DNA from: Ananas comosus
Taxonomy: Eukaryota; Streptophyta; Magnoliopsida; Poales; Bromeliaceae
Length of the DNA stretch: 64,000 bases
Assembly: GCF_001540865.1 (NCBI RefSeq)
Contig: NC_033633.1
Location: forward strand, 8,153,691 to 8,217,690
Direction of reading: 5' to 3'
Shown here piece by piece: positions 44,301-55,784 of the stretch. Each line of letters starts with the position of its first letter. The first letter of the stretch is position 1. The notes under the pieces are model-generated. The model was not told the origin of the DNA. It saw only the letters and a program-made list of their open reading frames with translations, and did not search any database. The translations under genes and the position numbers were made by a program.

Positions 44301-44895
44301 GGCATGGTTTTACTTATTTGCATACATAGTCAAATATATGTCTATCTGTTTATTAAACTAACCTGCAGTTGCCTCCTTTGGACCTGGTGGGTCGAGCTCT
44401 TCTCTTGGGTGGCCGTACCCACTGGGAACTATATTTATATAGTTCTCACCCCCGTGTGGTTTTTGGTGGTACAGGTTCGCACGCGAGCGGCGCGGCGGCG
44501 CGAGGACAGGGCGTAGCTTCGTAGATAGCGCCCTACCACCGAGACCAGAGATAGCAGTACCCTGAAGCAGTCTAGCTCAGAGTTCAGGTTGAAAGAAACA
44601 AATTTGTAGTAAATTGTATAAGTTGTAAATTGGATAAAGATTTATGTAATAACATAAAGGCATTTGTAATATTCTAAATGTAAAATCTGTGAGATGAATG
44701 CTTGTAATAGCATAGCTAGCATTTTATGTTTTTGATACTTATACAATCTATGTTTGAATGATGTTCCTGGTTGGGACCTCTTCTGTTGCATTATATGGAT
44801 TGTGACGCCTAGGACGTACAGGGAAAGCTCTGTCCGTTCGGCGGCCTGTCGGCATGCCCGAATCTGACCAAATTGGCGGAGCTCGGGGCGTGACA
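40115..44895 (+). mobile_element. Element B 3' LTR with MITE and noisy middle
   Basis: Positions 40115-40825 and 43921-44895 are almost the same as the 5' LTR. Between 40826 and 43228 the alignment shows very many one-base losses and gains and long T runs, with no change in overall order. That looks like poor consensus rather than evolution. A 0.7-kb insertion occupies 43229-43920. The hairpin array is interrupted by that insertion. Confidence 0.85.
43229..43920. mobile_element. AT-rich MITE-like insertion in element B 3' LTR
   Basis: It is absent from the 5' LTR, where GCGACTTAGGGTC is continuous (36048-36060). The left end has ACCGTTTGGCTCGGGTATAA and the right end is the inverse of CCGTTTGGATCGGGAATTA, so imperfect terminal inverted repeats of about 15 bases. 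The interior (43430-43720) is built from TTTAAATTTTAAATTT-type repeats. The target may be TTA/TAA, but the left flank lies in noisy sequence. The superfamily is not certain; a PIF/Harbinger-like or hAT-like origin is possible. Confidence 0.7.
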
Positions 44896-45161
44896 GACCG
44901 GTCCCTCCCTGCCAGGAACCGGTTGCATCAAGAATCCCCGCAACTCCCAGTCTCGGGGACCGGTCTCTCCCTGCCAGGGACCGGTCCCCGAGAGCAACTT
45001 TTGCCCAGTGCAGGTTTTGCACTATTTGCTCTCGTGGACTCGCCTCTAAGGCACCTTTGGTGATTAACACATTTTCGGCCTTTCCGAAGCTCACCAACAT
45101 GCCCTTTGGTCGATTCTAAACGAAGTCTAACTCTTGTATTTCAAGAATTTACTTCCTTACA

Positions 45162-45200
45162 TCCTCCCCTCCTAAAAAGGGAGTTTCGTCATCGAAACGA
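45162..45200 (-). promoter_or_regulatory. Element D polypurine tract and pre-PPT hairpin
   Basis: Read on the minus strand: GTTTCGATGACGAAACT, then CCCTTTTTAGGAGGGGAGGA, then the LTR. It is the same order as in A, B and C. Confidence 0.8.
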
Positions 45201-45226
45201 ATTCATTATCTTAATCAGCTCATACC

Positions 45227-46016
45227 TCATTGCATTTCTGTGAAAAGATGAGGATAATGCACTTTCATTGATTCCTTGAGTTCCCACGTGGCCTCATGAT
45301 CATCGTGATTGGTCCAACGAATCTTCACGCAGGGAATCTCACGATTTCTTAACTTCCGCACTTCTCGAGCAATGATCATCACCGAGAACTCCTTATAGCT
45401 CAAATCCTTTTGTAGATTCGGCAGCTCGTAATACATAACATGCTCGGGATCGTGAACATATTTGCGAAGGTTGGAGACATGGAACACGTTATGCAAATTC
45501 GCGAGCTTCGACGGTAATGCGAGTCGGTACGCTACCGCTCCAACATGTTTCAACACTTCGAACGGTCCGATAAATCGTGGACTTAGCTTTCCCCACACTC
45601 CGAAGCGTTTCACACCTCTTATAGGTGAAACCTTCAAGAAAACGCGGTCACCTACAGCGAATTCCAAATCTCTACGGCGTTTGTCAGAATAGCTCTTCTG
45701 CCTGGATTGTGCCGTAAGTAATCTCTCGCGAGCAAGACGGACCTTCTCTTCCGCCTCCCGTAATACATCGAGGCCCAATGCCGCAGGTTCACCTACATCG
45801 CTCCAACATATAAGGGATCGGTACTTCCGTCCATACAGGACTTCGAACGGTGCCATCCCAATGCTAGCTTGGTAACTGTTGTTGTAGGCGAACTCGGCCA
45901 TTCTCAAATGGTTTGCCCAACTACCCTTGTAGTCAATGACACACTTCCGCAACATATCCTCCAGAATCTATATAGTCCTTTCTGACTGTCCATCTGTCTG
46001 AGGATGAAACGCGGTG
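45227..46016 (-). pseudogene. Element D integrase C-part and chromodomain-like tail
   Basis: A continuous minus-strand frame runs from 45955 to 45227: MLRKCVIDYKGSWANH, AEFAYNNSYQASIGMAPFE, YGRKYRSLICW, then LLTAQSRQKSYSDKRRR. The GPY/F module (GKLSPRFIGPFEVLKHVG) follows, and then the tail EVRKLRNREIPCVKIRW ... EATWELKESM. A stop lies upstream near 45970 in the sequence preceding ILEDML. The tail is better preserved here than in A or C. Confidence 0.87.
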
Positions 46017-46495
46017 TTAAAATCGAGTCGTGTGCCAAGTGCTTCTTGCAGGCTTTTCCCAAAAATGCGAAGTAAAACGGGGGTCTCGATCTAACACGAT
46101 CGACTTCGGAACCCCGTGTAACCTCACAATCTCATCGAGATATACCTGCACCAATTTCTTGCTCGACCAAGTGGTGTGAATCGGTAGGAAGTGTGCCGAC
46201 TTGGTCAGACGATCCGCAATCACCCAGATCGCGTCGTGGCCACCCGTCGAACGGGGTAATCCGACCACGAAGTCCATAGCAACATTCTCCCATTTCCAAA
46301 CGGGGATAGGTAGACTTTGGAGCTTTCCCGTGGAAATCGACGCTCAGCCTTCATTTGCTTGCATATCAAGCACTGCACTACATAGCGCCCAATGTCTGCA
46401 TTCATGCCCGGCCACCAGTACTGCATCTTCAGATCACGGTACATCTTGGTGCCACCTGGGTGAATACTATAAGGAGTTCGATGTGCCTCTTGCAA
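46017..46495 (-). pseudogene. Element D integrase N-part and core (frameshifted)
   Basis: The zinc module includes EAHRTPYSIHPGGTKMY and CLICKQMKAERRF. The core includes MDFVVGLPRSTGG, WVIADRLTKSAHFLPIHTTW and [16 protein letters not shown] frameshift separates zinc module and core near 46270-46320, and another follows the second catalytic Asp near 46060. Confidence 0.85.
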
Positions 46496-46531
46496 TATTA
46501 ACTTCCGGACCTCCTCATTTTCCGGTACGCA

Positions 46532-47383
46532 CTATCGGTTTCGAAACCGAAGCGCACCCTCAACGTCTACACTGAAATCACCGCCGTGTCCCCTCTCGAT
46601 GTCTCGTTGCACCTTTTGGAGATTGGGGTCAGCAGGTTGCAAACTCTTAATCTGCTCCAACAAGGTTGGTTGGACAATAAGAGCCGTAAGCATAGACGGG
46701 ATTTCCAGAGCTACCACCTCGAGATCCAATCGCTCCATCTCTCTCCACAGTGGCTCCTGACGTGTGACCAATATAGCAAGATTCTCCACTGACTTCCTGC
46801 TAAGCGCGTCGGCCACCACGTTTGCTTTTCCGGGGTGGTATAGGATTGTAACGTCGAAAACCTTTAATAATTCCAACCACCGCCACTGTCGTATATTGAG
46901 CTCCTTTTGTGTGAAAAGGTATTTCAGGCTTTTGTCGTCCGTGTATCTCTCGCAACGTGCACCATACAAGTAGTGCCTCCATAACTTGAGAGCAACCACC
47001 ACTGCGGCCAACTCTAAATCGTGGACAGGGTAGTTCTTCTCATAGCTTTTCAACTGACGAGACGCATAAGCGATCATCTTCCCGCCCTGCATTAGAACAC
47101 ACCCCAAACCCGATTGTGACGCATCGCTATACACCACAAAGTCTTCATCTTGCACCGGTAAGGCGAGTACCGGAGTCGAAGTCAATCTATTCTTCAACTC
47201 TTGAAAACTCCGGTCACACTCATCGCTCCACACGAACTTGGTGCCATTCTGAGTCAGACGGGTAAGTAGAATCACGATCTTCGAGAATCCCTCCACAAAC
47301 CGTCTATAGTAGCCTGCTAAACCCACGAAGCTTCGAACTTTCGTGACGTTAGTCGGGCGAAGCCAATCCTTGATCGTTTCCAC
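46532..47383 (-). pseudogene. Element D RT thumb and RNase H
   Basis: The frame starts [16 protein letters not shown] (RT C-part) and continues through [19 protein letters not shown]. RNase H follows with [15 protein letters not shown] (first catalytic Asp), [18 protein letters not shown] (Glu), [11 protein letters not shown] and the terminal [14 protein letters not shown]. It ends in the pre-integrase linker ([16 protein letters not shown]). RNase H would remove RNA from the RNA-DNA hybrid. This is the best-preserved RNase H in the window; A lacks it altogether. Confidence 0.87.
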
Positions 47384-48341
47384 TTTCCTCGGGTCAACAG
47401 ATACTCCACCATCGGAAATGACATGCCCAAGAAATGCAACCTTTCAGAGCCAAAAGTCGCATTTCTTAAACACAGATTCTCCTCCCGAAGGACTTGAAGC
47501 ATGATTCTCAAATGCTCGGCATGTTCCTCGTCGCTACAAGAATAGACCAAGATGTCGTCTATGAAGACCACGACAAATCAGTCCAAGTACTCCTTGAAGA
47601 CACGGTTCATCAGTTCCATGAACGCTGCTGGGGCGTTAGTAAGCCCAAACGGCATGACTGTGAATTCATAATGTCATACCGTATACGAAATGCGATCTTT
47701 TGAACATCCTCCGGTTTGATCTTAAGTTGATGATAACCGGATTGTAGATCAATCTTTGAATAAACACGAGATCCTTGCAACTGATCAAATAAATCATTGA
47801 TCCTGGGCAACGGGTACTTATTCTTGATCGTGACCTTATTCAACTTGCGGTAGCCTACGCAAAGTCGAAACGATCCGTCCTTCTTTCGCACGAATAGAAC
47901 CGATGCTCCCCACGGCGATACACTCGGCCGTATAAATTCCTTGTCAAGGAGATCTATCAATTGAGCCCGCAATTCCTTCAATTCTGCCGGCGCCATCCGA
48001 TACGGAGCCTTCGAGATAGGCGCGGTTCCTGGATCCAAGTCTATCACGAACTCGATCTTCCGGTCTGGCGGCATTCCCGGTAACTCCGCGGGAAATACGT
48101 CTGGGAATTCCCGAACCACAGACAGCTCCTCGAGTGCCGGAGTCGTCCTTTCGACTTCCACAACGGTCGCCAAGTAGGCTGTGCAACCGCCGTTAATCAA
48201 CTTCCTTGCCCTCGTCGCCGACACCATAGCAGCGAAGCGCGAGCTTCTACAGGCCCGGTAGGTGAACTCCTCCTGACCCGGCTCTCGAAACGTTATCACT
48301 TTATTTCTGCAGTAAATGGTCGCATAGTCTTTGAGAGCCAA
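47317..48341 (-). pseudogene. Element D reverse transcriptase (frameshifted)
   Basis: The frame 48341-47610 carries the protease end ([17 protein letters not shown]), linker ([21 protein letters not shown]) and RT fingers ([19 protein letters not shown], then [15 protein letters not shown]). A frameshift occurs at [12 protein letters not shown] near 47640. The catalytic loop [11 protein letters not shown] then appears in a different frame (47571-47317). A second shift near 47440 corrupts [15 protein letters not shown] is intact. Confidence 0.87.
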
Positions 48342-48650
48342 TCCATTCCTAAAATGACGTCGAAGTCTTTCAACTTCTTAAGCACCAACATACGGATGGG
48401 CATTATTCAGTCGCCTAACCGCACTGGACAAGCCGAACACTCCTTACGGACTAGAAAATTTCATCCGGGGCCCGATACCCTCCAAGTGCTTTTACTATCT
48501 TGTAATTTTATGTCATGCATTCGTGCAAATGTCCTACTGATGAATGAATGTGTAGCACCTGTATCAAACATAGCCCTGGAGCGAACTCCATTAATTAAAA
48601 CCATACCTGCAAGTACATGGCGATCCTCTGTCTCAACAGGTTCCTCGCCG
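48342..48650 (-). pseudogene. Element D protease remnant
   Basis: Minus-strand pieces read VLINGVRSRAMFDTGATHSFI-like near 48535-48610, then [20 protein letters not shown] near 48360-48430, with stops between. The gag portion is gone. At about 48640-48660 the sequence switches to a minus-strand 4-kb LTR. The switch lies in a CGCCGAACG stretch shared with LTR ends, so a deletion by short homology is likely. D therefore lacks gag, leader and 5' LTR. Confidence 0.7.
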
Positions 48651-51110
48651 AACGAACAAGGTTTTCTCTGTACCGCGGACAGAGTCTCCCCTTTACGTCC
48701 AAGGCGTCACAATCCATACAATGCGCGAGGTTCCAACCATGAACAGCATACAATAAAGATTGCATAAGGAAAGTATCACAAACATAAATACTATGCCATT
48801 ACAAGCATTCAACTCACATATTACATTTTACATCACATTCTACATTCTTTGATTCTTACTTCCAAATATAATCCAATTCTTACAATATTATTACAACTTG
48901 GTTCTTTTCATTTTTCATATCTCTAAGTAGCTGACGCAGGGTACCGCTATCTGGTCTCGGTGGTAGGGCGCTATCTATGGAGCTATGCCCTTTCCTTGCG
49001 CCGCCATGCCGCTCACGTGTGAACCTGTACCCCCAAAAACAATACGGGGGCGAAAACTATTGTCCATAGTTTTCAGTGGGTACGGCCACCTAAGAGAAGA
49101 GTTCAACCAACCAGGTCCAAAGAAGGCACTGCAAACATGTTAGTCCAACAAATACCACAGATATATAATTTATGCAACTAACAATTTTCATGTTCATGCC
49201 TCACAATATGGAATATGCAAATCATGCAATTCATGCAAGTAGATTAATTAATTCTACTCTTTATTCTTAGCCATTCTTTACTATTAGCCATTCTTTATTG
49301 CTAATCATTCTTTACATTATTATTCGTTCATGATTACTAGCCATTTTTTATTATTGCTATACTTTAGCATTAGCCGTTCTTTATTCTTTATTCCTTACTA
49401 AGGGTATTCACACCTCGGCCATATTATACATATCTGCCATTCTTTCCTAAGGTTATTTTACCTTAGCCAACTATGCCACTCGACTCGGTCTTGAGTCAAT
49501 CAACTGCGGATAATCCGCGCTCTGTCAGGCTCGAGGTGAAGGAACTATCACATGCACCTCAGCCTTCCAATCCACAAACCACATCGCCCAACGGGTCGCT
49601 CAGAGCAGCGCACACCCACGATCAGGGATCTTCCCTGTGGGAGGGGAATATGCCACGCACCCGCGGCCCAAGACCCCCGATAGGGAGGGTAATATGCCAC
49701 ACGCACCCTAGCGATCCAAGATTCTTCCGGTGGAAGGGGAATATGCCACACAGCCCCCGCGGCCAAGAATCATCCGTAAGCCTATCCTCGAAGTTCTTCC
49801 GGTGGAAGGGGAATATGCCACACCCACCCGCGGCCAAGAACTGTCGAGCTCATATGCTGCACTAGCAGCCGCTGCACTCGCAGCCGGGATTCCGGAATCC
49901 ACTTTCCATAGCTCAAGGGTTGGTCTCACCCTATAGTGTCGACCTATCTAGGTCCAAGCCATTACTCAACCTAAGTTTAATACATTAGGTCCAATGTCAC
50001 TATGTTCATAGCCTAGGTTCACTTGACTCTAGGTTCAATGTCACTTGTGTCATAACCTAGGTTTACCTCACTCTAGGTTTGATTCTTAACCTATGTTCAA
50101 TGACACTAGATTTCAATGCCATTCACAATACTTGTCATCCTAATTATTCAGACTTAGGATTCTTAATTGACATGCCACACAATGTTCATATTTTTCTAGT
50201 TGTCCATACCTAGGATTCCTAGTTGACATTTACATCTAGGCATACATATCTTTTATGCTTACTCATGCCTATGTCTTTATCATTCAATGGTAATCAACAT
50301 GTCTCATGCATTCTTTATTAGCATATATGTATCATGCATTCATCATTAGTATATATCCCATACATTTCTTAGCATACATCTTATACATTCATTTAGCATT
50401 TAGCCCTTACACTCACTTAACATACATTCTATGCATTCTTTATTAGCCTCTACTTCATGCATTCATATAGCATCTCATGCACATGCCTAGGTTCTTATCA
50501 AAGTGGTAGTCAATATACATTTTAGCATACAACTCATGCATTCTTTAACATCTATCTCTTGCCTCATGCATTCATAATTAGCATCTTTATCATGCATTCA
50601 TAATTAGCATGTATCTCATGCATCATTTACAATGTGGACTACCATTACTTGCATTCATTACTAGCACATATGTTATACTTTTATTTAGCATTTAACTCAT
50701 GCATTCACTCAACATATACTCTATACATTCAGTAGCATCTAGCTCTTGTTAATTATTTAGCAACTAGCTCATGTATTTAGCATCTAGTTCATGCATTATT
50801 CACTTGGTAATTAACTACCACATCATGCATCAATAATGAGACATATACCACTTTGGCATGGAAGCGACCTAATCGCTTCGGTAGAGCACAACCCACTTGT
50901 AATGCTCTCCGATTGCTTGTAGTCACTTGCAATCGGGCTCCCGCGGCACACGTGATCCGATTCGGCTTCAACTCGCGATTGATCGCCGAACGCCAACAAT
51001 CCGCAACGTAGGGTCATCAAAGGCTCATCTCTAAACTTTAATTAGAAAACAATAGGGTTAAATGAGATCAAAACCCTCATTTACCCATAATCCCCATTTT
51101 CTAAGCCTAG
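48650..51110 (-). mobile_element. 4-kb-family LTR fragment, minus strand
   Basis: The reverse complement follows the last 2.4 kb of the element B LTR. It carries the CACAATCCATACAATGC region and GGTAGGGCGCTATCTA. The hairpin GAAAACTAT/ATAGTTTTC is at 49052-49074, with long tracts of ATGCATTCA-rich text, and CTTTGGCATGGAAGCGACC at about 50853. It lacks the terminal TGTCACGCCCCG on the left (lost at the junction with D) and is cut on the right by element C at 51111. An array of hairpins lies at 49625-49842. Confidence 0.8.
49625..49842. repeat. Hairpin array with near-constant 38-base loop
   Basis: Three or four units share GGTGGAAGGGGAATATGCC and CCCGCGGCC between complementary arms. Arms differ: GGGATCTT with AAGACCC (first unit, from 49625), GATTCTT with AAGAATC (49720-49726 and 49765-49771), and AGTTCTT with AAGAACT (49792-49798 and 49836-49842). 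A second unit near 49678-49715 is only partly paired. The array occupies the position in this LTR that the 17-base-loop array occupies in element B. Confidence 0.78.
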
Positions 51111-51670
51111 TGTCACGCCCCGCCCCGAAACCACTACCAATTTGGCACGATTCGGGCGCCGCGAGCGGACCGCCGAACGGACAGCACCTCCCCTGCCCGC
51201 CCAAGGCTCACAACAAGAATGTGTACAAGAATTTTTCAGAAATTTAAATTCTAAATATACACATTCAACGGGGCACGAATAGTGCCAGCAACTACAAGAG
51301 CAAGCAATCCACAGGAATAACATGTGAAATAAAGAGAGTACTTTACTAACTATTACAATAGTTCATTTACATCATTTTCTTTAAATGATTACATCATTCA
51401 TCCAAAATACATAGCTCTCCAAGTCCTCACCTACAATGAATCTTTCTCAATACATAGGTGTACTAATGCAAAAAGGAAAGCTACTATACTACCACGGTCT
51501 CACTAATCGGGCGCGATGCCCTTGCCGCGGTCCTCCCTCGGCAGCCCTGTACCTACCACTGAAAATAGAGTGGGGTGAGAACTATCTTTCATAGTTCCCA
51601 GTGAGCTCGGCCGCCGACTCTGTCGGTCTCCTCATTAGGTCCAAGTGGGCACAAGTAACAACAGATAGAT

Positions 51671-53496
51671 TGTCACGTCCCGCTATCGCCAATTTGGTTG
51701 ATCCGGGCCCGTACACAGACGCCGAACGGACAGAACTTCCTCTGTCCGCCCAAGGCTCAACAACAACGAGTACATGTATAAAGAAATAAACAATTCCCAG
51801 GATAACATTTCAATATACATGGCTTGCACGAGGGCAAGCAACAAGCACAAGTGATAGTAAGCCTAGCTATACTGAAAATTCACTGTAATTTAAAACTTTT
51901 AAACTGAACTTTACATAACTGAATAACTGAAACATTTAGTTATTTACAGCTTTATAATACATTCATTTACATGTCTCTGTACATCAAAATGTCTCACTTG
52001 AACTCAAAATGGTATACCACTAAACACTGGTGTCTGCTAGCTAGGCTGCAGGGCTCTTGCCGCGATCCTCGACCACAATGCTCGCACTGGAACCTGTATG
52101 GTTAGTGGTGTGAGAACTACTAAAAGTTCCCAGTGGGTTCGGCCGCCGACCTCGCCGACTCACCCACTAGGTCTATTTAGGCATACGCAGGCAAAAGAAG
52201 TAAACAGATAGTAACCAACTATAACATGTAACTACTACAATGCCTGTACAAAGCTGAAGGAAGCAATATATGAAAACTGTAAATATGCATGCATGCTTTT
52301 ACTGAATTTACCCAATCTTTTGGTTAACCTTTTGGTTAACAATAACTCACTGACACTATCCCAAATATCGGGGAGACGCAAGCTACACCCGATGGGACTG
52401 TCAACTGGGGGAGACGCACCTCCTGGTCCAGTTAAGATGACTACTCCGGAGTTCATCGTTCAAGGAGGAGCGACCTACCTTGAACCAAACGAATGTAAGT
52501 ATGATCTGATCCTTCTTTAGAGGATTCAACAATAGACAATGTCACACTTTGACTCCAACTAGCTCTTTATGCTGGTTTCACAATTCCATTTCTCGATGCT
52601 AACCAAATCTCTAATTAGAATGTCACCAAGTTTACTATTGTTATAGTCCATGCATTCATAGGGTTCTATGTTCACATTCTATTGTTCACATATTCTCAAG
52701 GTTGATAAGCATTTGTATAATCAAATATCATTTACATAATATCAATACCCTACAATGCATGATTACAATGTAAATATGCTCAATGAATTATCATTGACAT
52801 AAAAGGTGATTCAAAGATTTCGGATAGCACCACCCACCTGTAGTGGTGTCAACAACTAGAATCCACGTCTCGAACTGTGCCAACAACAATATCACACGAC
52901 TCAATGCAATTAGAGCCGAATTGGCTTCTACTGTAATTAGTACGTCGCCGACCTGTCGGAATGTCAATTTAGACTTTCGAGCAAGTTTAACTTTCATTTA
53001 TAAAGGAATAAAAGAGATTAAACTTAAGTTATACTCCTATTCTAACAAAACTTGCATTTCACTTCAACATACATATATATATGTATAGTGTTAAGGCCTC
53101 TATACATATACTCTTTTATTCCATTCTTTTACGCAGCAGTTTTATTTATTCTAATGCAGAACTTCAACCTTACTTAATTCAGTTTCCATTTCAACACTAA
53201 GCATATATACATTCATACGTATATACATGTACATATACATTTATATGTACAGCTTGTTCACATTCCACCACCTTATATTATATAGAACTTTCACATTAAT
53301 TACTTTTCACCCAAACTAGTCCACTTGACATCAACATAGAGCATTCTCTAGATTCATACAGTCAAATAGGCATTAGCAACTTAGAAATTCTAAGTTAGAC
53401 ATTTTGCTCTAGGTTTCACATGGCACTTAGAGGCTTAACAATCATAATCTATCATTCAAACTCTTCCCTAATTTAAACACAATAACATTAAGTAGG
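51671..53496 (-). mobile_element. Nested LTR in element C 3' LTR, truncated by gap
   Basis: It starts TGTCACGTCCCGCTATCG at 51671 after TAGAT. It is nearly identical to 60564-62397 in the other LTR. It stops at the N at 53497, so the last 1.5 kb and the right target copy are missing. The hairpin GAGAACT/AGTTCCC lies at 52112-52131. Confidence 0.85.
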
Positions 53497-53497
53497 N
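53497..53497. other. Assembly gap (N)
   Basis: The nested LTR on the left is joined through one N directly to outer LTR sequence. Comparison with the right LTR shows more than 1.5 kb should lie here. Confidence 0.85.
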
Positions 53498-54653
53498 TAC
53501 ACTAGGTTATCATTTAGAAAGCATAAGGAATGGAGCTACTATGCAATCCTACAATGCAACATGTAAAAGATGAGATTAAATGCAATCTAAGACATAGAAA
53601 GGAGTTCGAAAGCTTCGGGATGGCACCCCCCACCTTTTATCGATGTAGAGGCTTGGAAATTCTTCTCGGCGAACCTTACGAAATGGCTTTAACCTTCCTT
53701 GCCCAAGACAATGCTAATTCGGCCCTATTTTGCCGAGAACTTCACGCCGGCTCGCCGAATGCTAAAACCGACTTCGCCCCCGCGTTTTGTGACCTAGCAA
53801 TTGGGTTTCCAAGGCATCAAATAAGATCAATCTCATACTTTCACAAAAACTCCATTTTGGAGCCCTAGGTTTGCACCTATAGCAAACCACCAATAAATCC
53901 CTAGATTCTTGGGATTGATCTACTTAGAAGCATGCTTAGGATCTATTTGACCCATTCCAAAGCATCAAAACCCAAAACCCTAAGTTCTAGAAGCTAGGGT
54001 TTAGTAGCTTAGCTCTAGAGCTACTTCAAAGAGAATATGAGAAGGAGATGAGGGTGTCCAAAGCCTTCCTCTTGATCTCCTTCTTCTTCTCCTTCTTGTT
54101 CTTCTTCTTCCTTTTCTTCCTCTCCTTCTTGTTCTTCTTCTTCTTTTCCTTTCTTTTCTAGAGAGAGAGAGAGAGAAAATATGAGAGGGAGAGAGTGTGA
54201 GTGAGGGTGAGAGAGGAAGAGAGCTCAGCCCCTCTAATCCCCCCTACTAATGCCATTTTGCATAAAAACCCCTCAACTTTTAATCCTATACACCGCCCTT
54301 ACTGGGCAAAATTCGCGCGGAGGGACCGGTCTCCCCAACTTGGGACCGGTCCCCGAGGGTCTCCCTCGGGCGCACGCGTTCGGGAACCGGTCTCTTCCCG
54401 GGAGACCGGTCCTTGGGAGACCGGTCCTCACCTGAGAGACCGGTCCCCGAGAGCTCGATTTTTAGGACTTAGCCAAATTTCGGCCTTTCTCGCGGTTTTC
54501 ACCTACAGGAACCGGTCCCTCCCAGCTCAGGGACCGGTTGCATCAAGCAACCCCGCGACTGTAGCTACATGGACCGATCCTCCCCTCCAGGGACTGGTCC
54601 CAGAGAGCAAAATCTGCCAAGTCCAGATTTTTGCTTATTTGCTCTCGCGGACT

Positions 54654-54770
54654 CAACTCCAAAGCACTTTTTGTGTTTTGGACATTTTCAACTCGCACAA
54701 AGGGTATTCTCNCAACTCCAAAGCACTTTTTGTGTTTTGGACATTTTCAACTCGCACAAAGGGTATTCTC
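54654..54770. repeat. Exact 58-bp duplication on both sides of an N
   Basis: 54654-54711 and 54713-54770 are the same 58 bases (CAACTCCAAAGCAC to GGGTATTCTC), separated only by the N at 54712. Such a pattern is what an unmerged contig overlap looks like. Confidence 0.9.
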
Positions 54771-54833
54771 TCGACAGTTAGTCGATCCTGGATGAAGTAC
54801 AATCCTCGGATTTCGAGAATTCACTTCCTCACA

Positions 54834-54870
54834 TCCTCCCCTCTTTAACAGGAGTTTCGTCCTCGAAACT
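54834..54870 (-). promoter_or_regulatory. Element C polypurine tract and pre-PPT hairpin
   Basis: On the minus strand: AGTTTCGAGGACGAAACT (54853-54870), then CCTGTTAAAGAGGGGAGGA next to the LTR at 54833. Confidence 0.8.
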
Positions 54871-54904
54871 AACTCAATTCTTAACTTTAACTCAAACCCA
54901 TGCC

Positions 54905-55784
54905 TTACTCGAATAGATAAGGATGGTGTTTTCTCATCAAATTCTCGAGTTCCCAGGTGGCTTCGCGATCCTCGTGATTGCTCCACCTAACCTTCACATA
55001 GGAAATTTCTCGATTCCTTAACTTTCGCACCTCTGGGGCGATAATTCCTACCGGAAACTCTTCATAGCTCAAGTCTCCTTGAAGTTCCGACGGCTTATAT
55101 AGCATTGCGTGCTCGGGGTCGTGAATGTACTTGCGGAGATTGGAGACATGGAACACACTGTGTACATCTGCAAGCTTCGGCGGCAAAGCAAGTCGGTAGG
55201 CCACCGTGCCGACTCGCTCCAATATCTCATATGGTCCAATATATCAGGGACTCAGTTTTTCCCGCACTCCAAACCGCTTCACACCCCGCATCGGTGAAAC
55301 TTTCAAGAATACGCGGTCGCCTACCGCGAATTCTATATCTCGACGGCGCCTATCTGCATAGCTTTGCTGTCTCGACTGCGCCGTGAGCAATCTCTTGCGA
55401 GCAAGACGGACTTTCTCCTCCACTTCTCGCAAAACATCGGGGCCGAATTCTGTACGTTCACCCACATCGCTCCAGTGTATAGGGGACCGACACGTTCACC
55501 CATAGAGAGCCTCGAACGGTGCAACTCCATACTAGCATGATAACTGTTGTTGTAGGCGAACTCAGCCATAGGTAGGTGGTCATACCAACTTCCCTTATAC
55601 TCAATGACACATGCTCGCAACATGTCCTCCAGAGTTTGAATAGTTCTCTCTGTTTGCCCATCGATCTAAGGATGAAATGCGGTGCTAAAGTCGAGCCGTG
55701 TGCCAAGGGCTTGCTGCAGGCTCTTCCAGAAGTGTGAAGTGAACCAGGGGTCACGATCCGACACGATGGATTTCGGCACCCCAT
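54905..55784 (-). pseudogene. Element C integrase C-part and chromodomain-like tail (broken)
   Basis: Pieces in two or three frames read LRACVIEYKGSWYDHLPMAEFAYNNSY (55623 downward), LLTAQSRQQSYADRRRRDIEFAVGDRVF, then a stop in the GPY/F module near 55244. After that come ERVGTVAYRLALPPKLA and the tail EVRKLRNREISYVKVRW ... EATWELENLM to 54905. At least two frameshifts and two stops are visible. Confidence 0.85.

Larger units (their letters stand above)
32991..44895 (+). mobile_element. Element B: gag-only LTR retrotransposon (TR-GAG type)
   Basis: It is bounded by TGTAATATATGG at 32991 and CGGGGCGTGACA at 44895, with target duplication GACCG on both sides. The 5' LTR is 32991-37012 (4022 bp) and the 3' LTR is 40115-44895 (longer because of an inserted MITE). 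The 3.1-kb interior has a tRNA-Met primer site, a gag gene with one frameshift, about 1.45 kb without coding potential, and a polypurine tract. There is no protease, RT, RNase H or integrase. This matches the described class of non-autonomous terminal-repeat-with-GAG elements. It must have moved using enzymes of relatives such as A, C or D. Confidence 0.9.
30801..45161 (-). mobile_element. Element D 3' LTR, minus strand, split by element B
   Basis: Segments 30801-32990 and 44901-45161 join into a 2.45-kb LTR of the same family as 3496-5976. The left end is TGTCACGCCCC at 30801. The right end is CTTCCTTACA at 45161, next to a polypurine tract. Element B entered at GACCG (duplicated at 32986-32990 and 44896-44900), within the ACCGGT-rich U3. 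Minus-strand donor TAGAG/GTAAGC is at 32585 and acceptor GGGTACAG ends at 31265. The hairpin GAGAACTATCTA/TATAGTTCCC lies near 31289-31312. Confidence 0.88.
51111..54833 (-). mobile_element. Element C 3' LTR with nested LTR and two gaps
   Basis: Segments 51111-51670 and 53498-54833 are the LTR proper. 51671-53496 is a nested LTR of another family. The Ns at 53497 and 54712 are gaps. The hairpin GAGAACTATC/ATAGTTCCC lies near 51578-51601. The U3 contains ACCGGT hairpins (54321-54605). The splice donor site seen in relatives is changed here (TAGAG/CTAAGC near 54014). Confidence 0.82.

Noticed and set aside
49473..49936. Open frames of 130, 72, 71, 73 and 68 codons on both strands
   Set aside because: They arise from the hairpin array, whose complementary arms make both strands look alike. 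Not coding.
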